Assembly: GCA_031274045.1 (NCBI GenBank)
Contig: JAISQS010000504.1
Location: 1-5,400 of the forward strand
Length of the DNA: 5,400 nt
DNA from: Planctomycetaceae bacterium
GTDB taxonomy: Bacteria > Planctomycetota > Planctomycetia > Pirellulales > Thermoguttaceae
Direction: 5' to 3'
Part shown: piece after piece, positions 4,977 through 5,400 of the stretch
How the letters are laid out: the number at the start of each line of letters is the position of its first letter
Numbering within the stretch: position 1 is the first letter of the stretch
Made by a program: the position numbers and the translations under genes
Notes under the pieces: model-generated
Seen by the model: the letters and a program-made list of their open reading frames with translations, nothing else
Told to the model about the DNA's origin: nothing
Database searches by the model: none

Positions 4977-5400
4977 ATGACTAATCCAAAGGTGACGGTT
5001 ATTATTCCGGTTTACAATACTGAGCTGTATTTGCGGGAGTGTTTGGAGTCGGTTGTGAATCAGACGTTTGTGGAGTTGCAGGTGATTTGTGTTAATGATG
5101 GTTCGACGGACGGTTCTTTTTTGATACTTCAGGAGTATGCGTCGCGGGATGATCGTTTTTTGCTCATCAATCTCCCGAACGGCGGGGTATCTATTGCGAG
5201 GAATACTGCGTGTGAGTATGCGAGGGGTGAGTATATTCTTTTTATTGATTCGGATGATTTTATTGATCTTGATGCGGTGCGGCAGCTTTATGCGCGGGCA
5301 AAAGAGACGGGTGCGGATGTTGTCCAATTTGATGTTCAGATTTGTTATAACAAGTCGCATATTATCAAAAGGCATTATCAAAACGTCGAACAAGGTACGG
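4977..5400 (+). CDS. Family 2 glycosyltransferase, 5' part only
   Basis: The first 141 codons are present and the gene continues beyond the window. GT2 enzymes transfer a sugar from a nucleotide-sugar donor, usually to surface polysaccharide or a glycan-lipid at the cytoplasmic face of the membrane; donor and acceptor cannot be read here. Motifs of the GT-A fold: V-T-V-I-I-P-V-Y-N (6-14), V-N-D-G-S-T-D-G-S (39-47), N-G-G-V-S-I-A-R-N (68-76), and F-I-D-S-D-D (89-94), which contains the metal and nucleotide-binding aspartates. No signal peptide or membrane segment in the visible part. The ATG at 4977 is the first possible start, since an in-frame TAA lies two codons upstream at 4971-4973; there is no clear Shine-Dalgarno. 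Codons end mostly in G or T, as in folP. Whether it is cotranscribed with folP is unclear; the 129-base gap (4848-4976) shows no clear terminator or promoter. Confidence 0.93.
   Translation, partial: MTNPKVTVIIPVYNTELYLRECLESVVNQTFVELQVICVNDGSTDGSFLILQEYASRDDRFLLINLPNGGVSIARNTACEYARGEYILFIDSDDFIDLDAVRQLYARAKETGADVVQFDVQICYNKSHIIKRHYQNVEQGT

Overview
The window most likely comes from a bacterium of the Planctomycetota, probably a lineage of moderate to low GC content. The best evidence is the exported protein at the left end. Its two GEYW-bearing beta-rich domains, in the pattern 'sK-D-G--W' followed by 'DGEYWF--RT', resemble a type I associate with planctomycete secretomes. The ribosomal protein, dihydropteroate synthase and phenylacetate-CoA ligase are generic bacterial genes and do not narrow this. 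The taxonomic call is inference from remembered family patterns, not from a search.

Layout. Left arm, all on the minus strand: rplU (ribosomal protein L21, 3072-3389), then paaK (phenylacetate-CoA ligase, 1694-3022), then a secreted low-complexity protein (48-1418). Right arm, all on the plus strand: folP (dihydropteroate synthase, 4002-4847), then the first 141 codons of a family 2 glycosyltransferase (4977 to the window end). No tRNA, rRNA, CRISPR array or insertion sequence is visible.

The most interesting part is the 612-base gene-free stretch between the divergent rplU and folP genes (3390-4001). It holds three 21-bp direct repeats, two of which carry a perfect DnaA box (TTATTCACA on the minus strand) and one a variant. 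A further perfect box lies on the plus strand at 3757-3765, with a near match at 3801-3809. Right of the repeats come a short GC-rich segment and an AT-only-like tract (about 3966-4012, 6 G/C in 47 bases). Base composition of the plus strand flips from C-rich to G-rich at about 3950, at the edge of the boxes, and all genes point away from this spot. Together these are the hallmarks of a bidirectional replication origin, so I propose a candidate oriC here although dnaA is not in the window.

The genes do not form one pathway. L21 belongs to the large ribosomal subunit, PaaK activates phenylacetate (or a related aryl acid), FolP makes dihydropteroate for folate, and the glycosyltransferase probably builds surface polysaccharide. 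Their shared feature is position and orientation around the candidate origin. rplU lacks its usual partner rpmA (L27) immediately downstream; paaK sits there instead.
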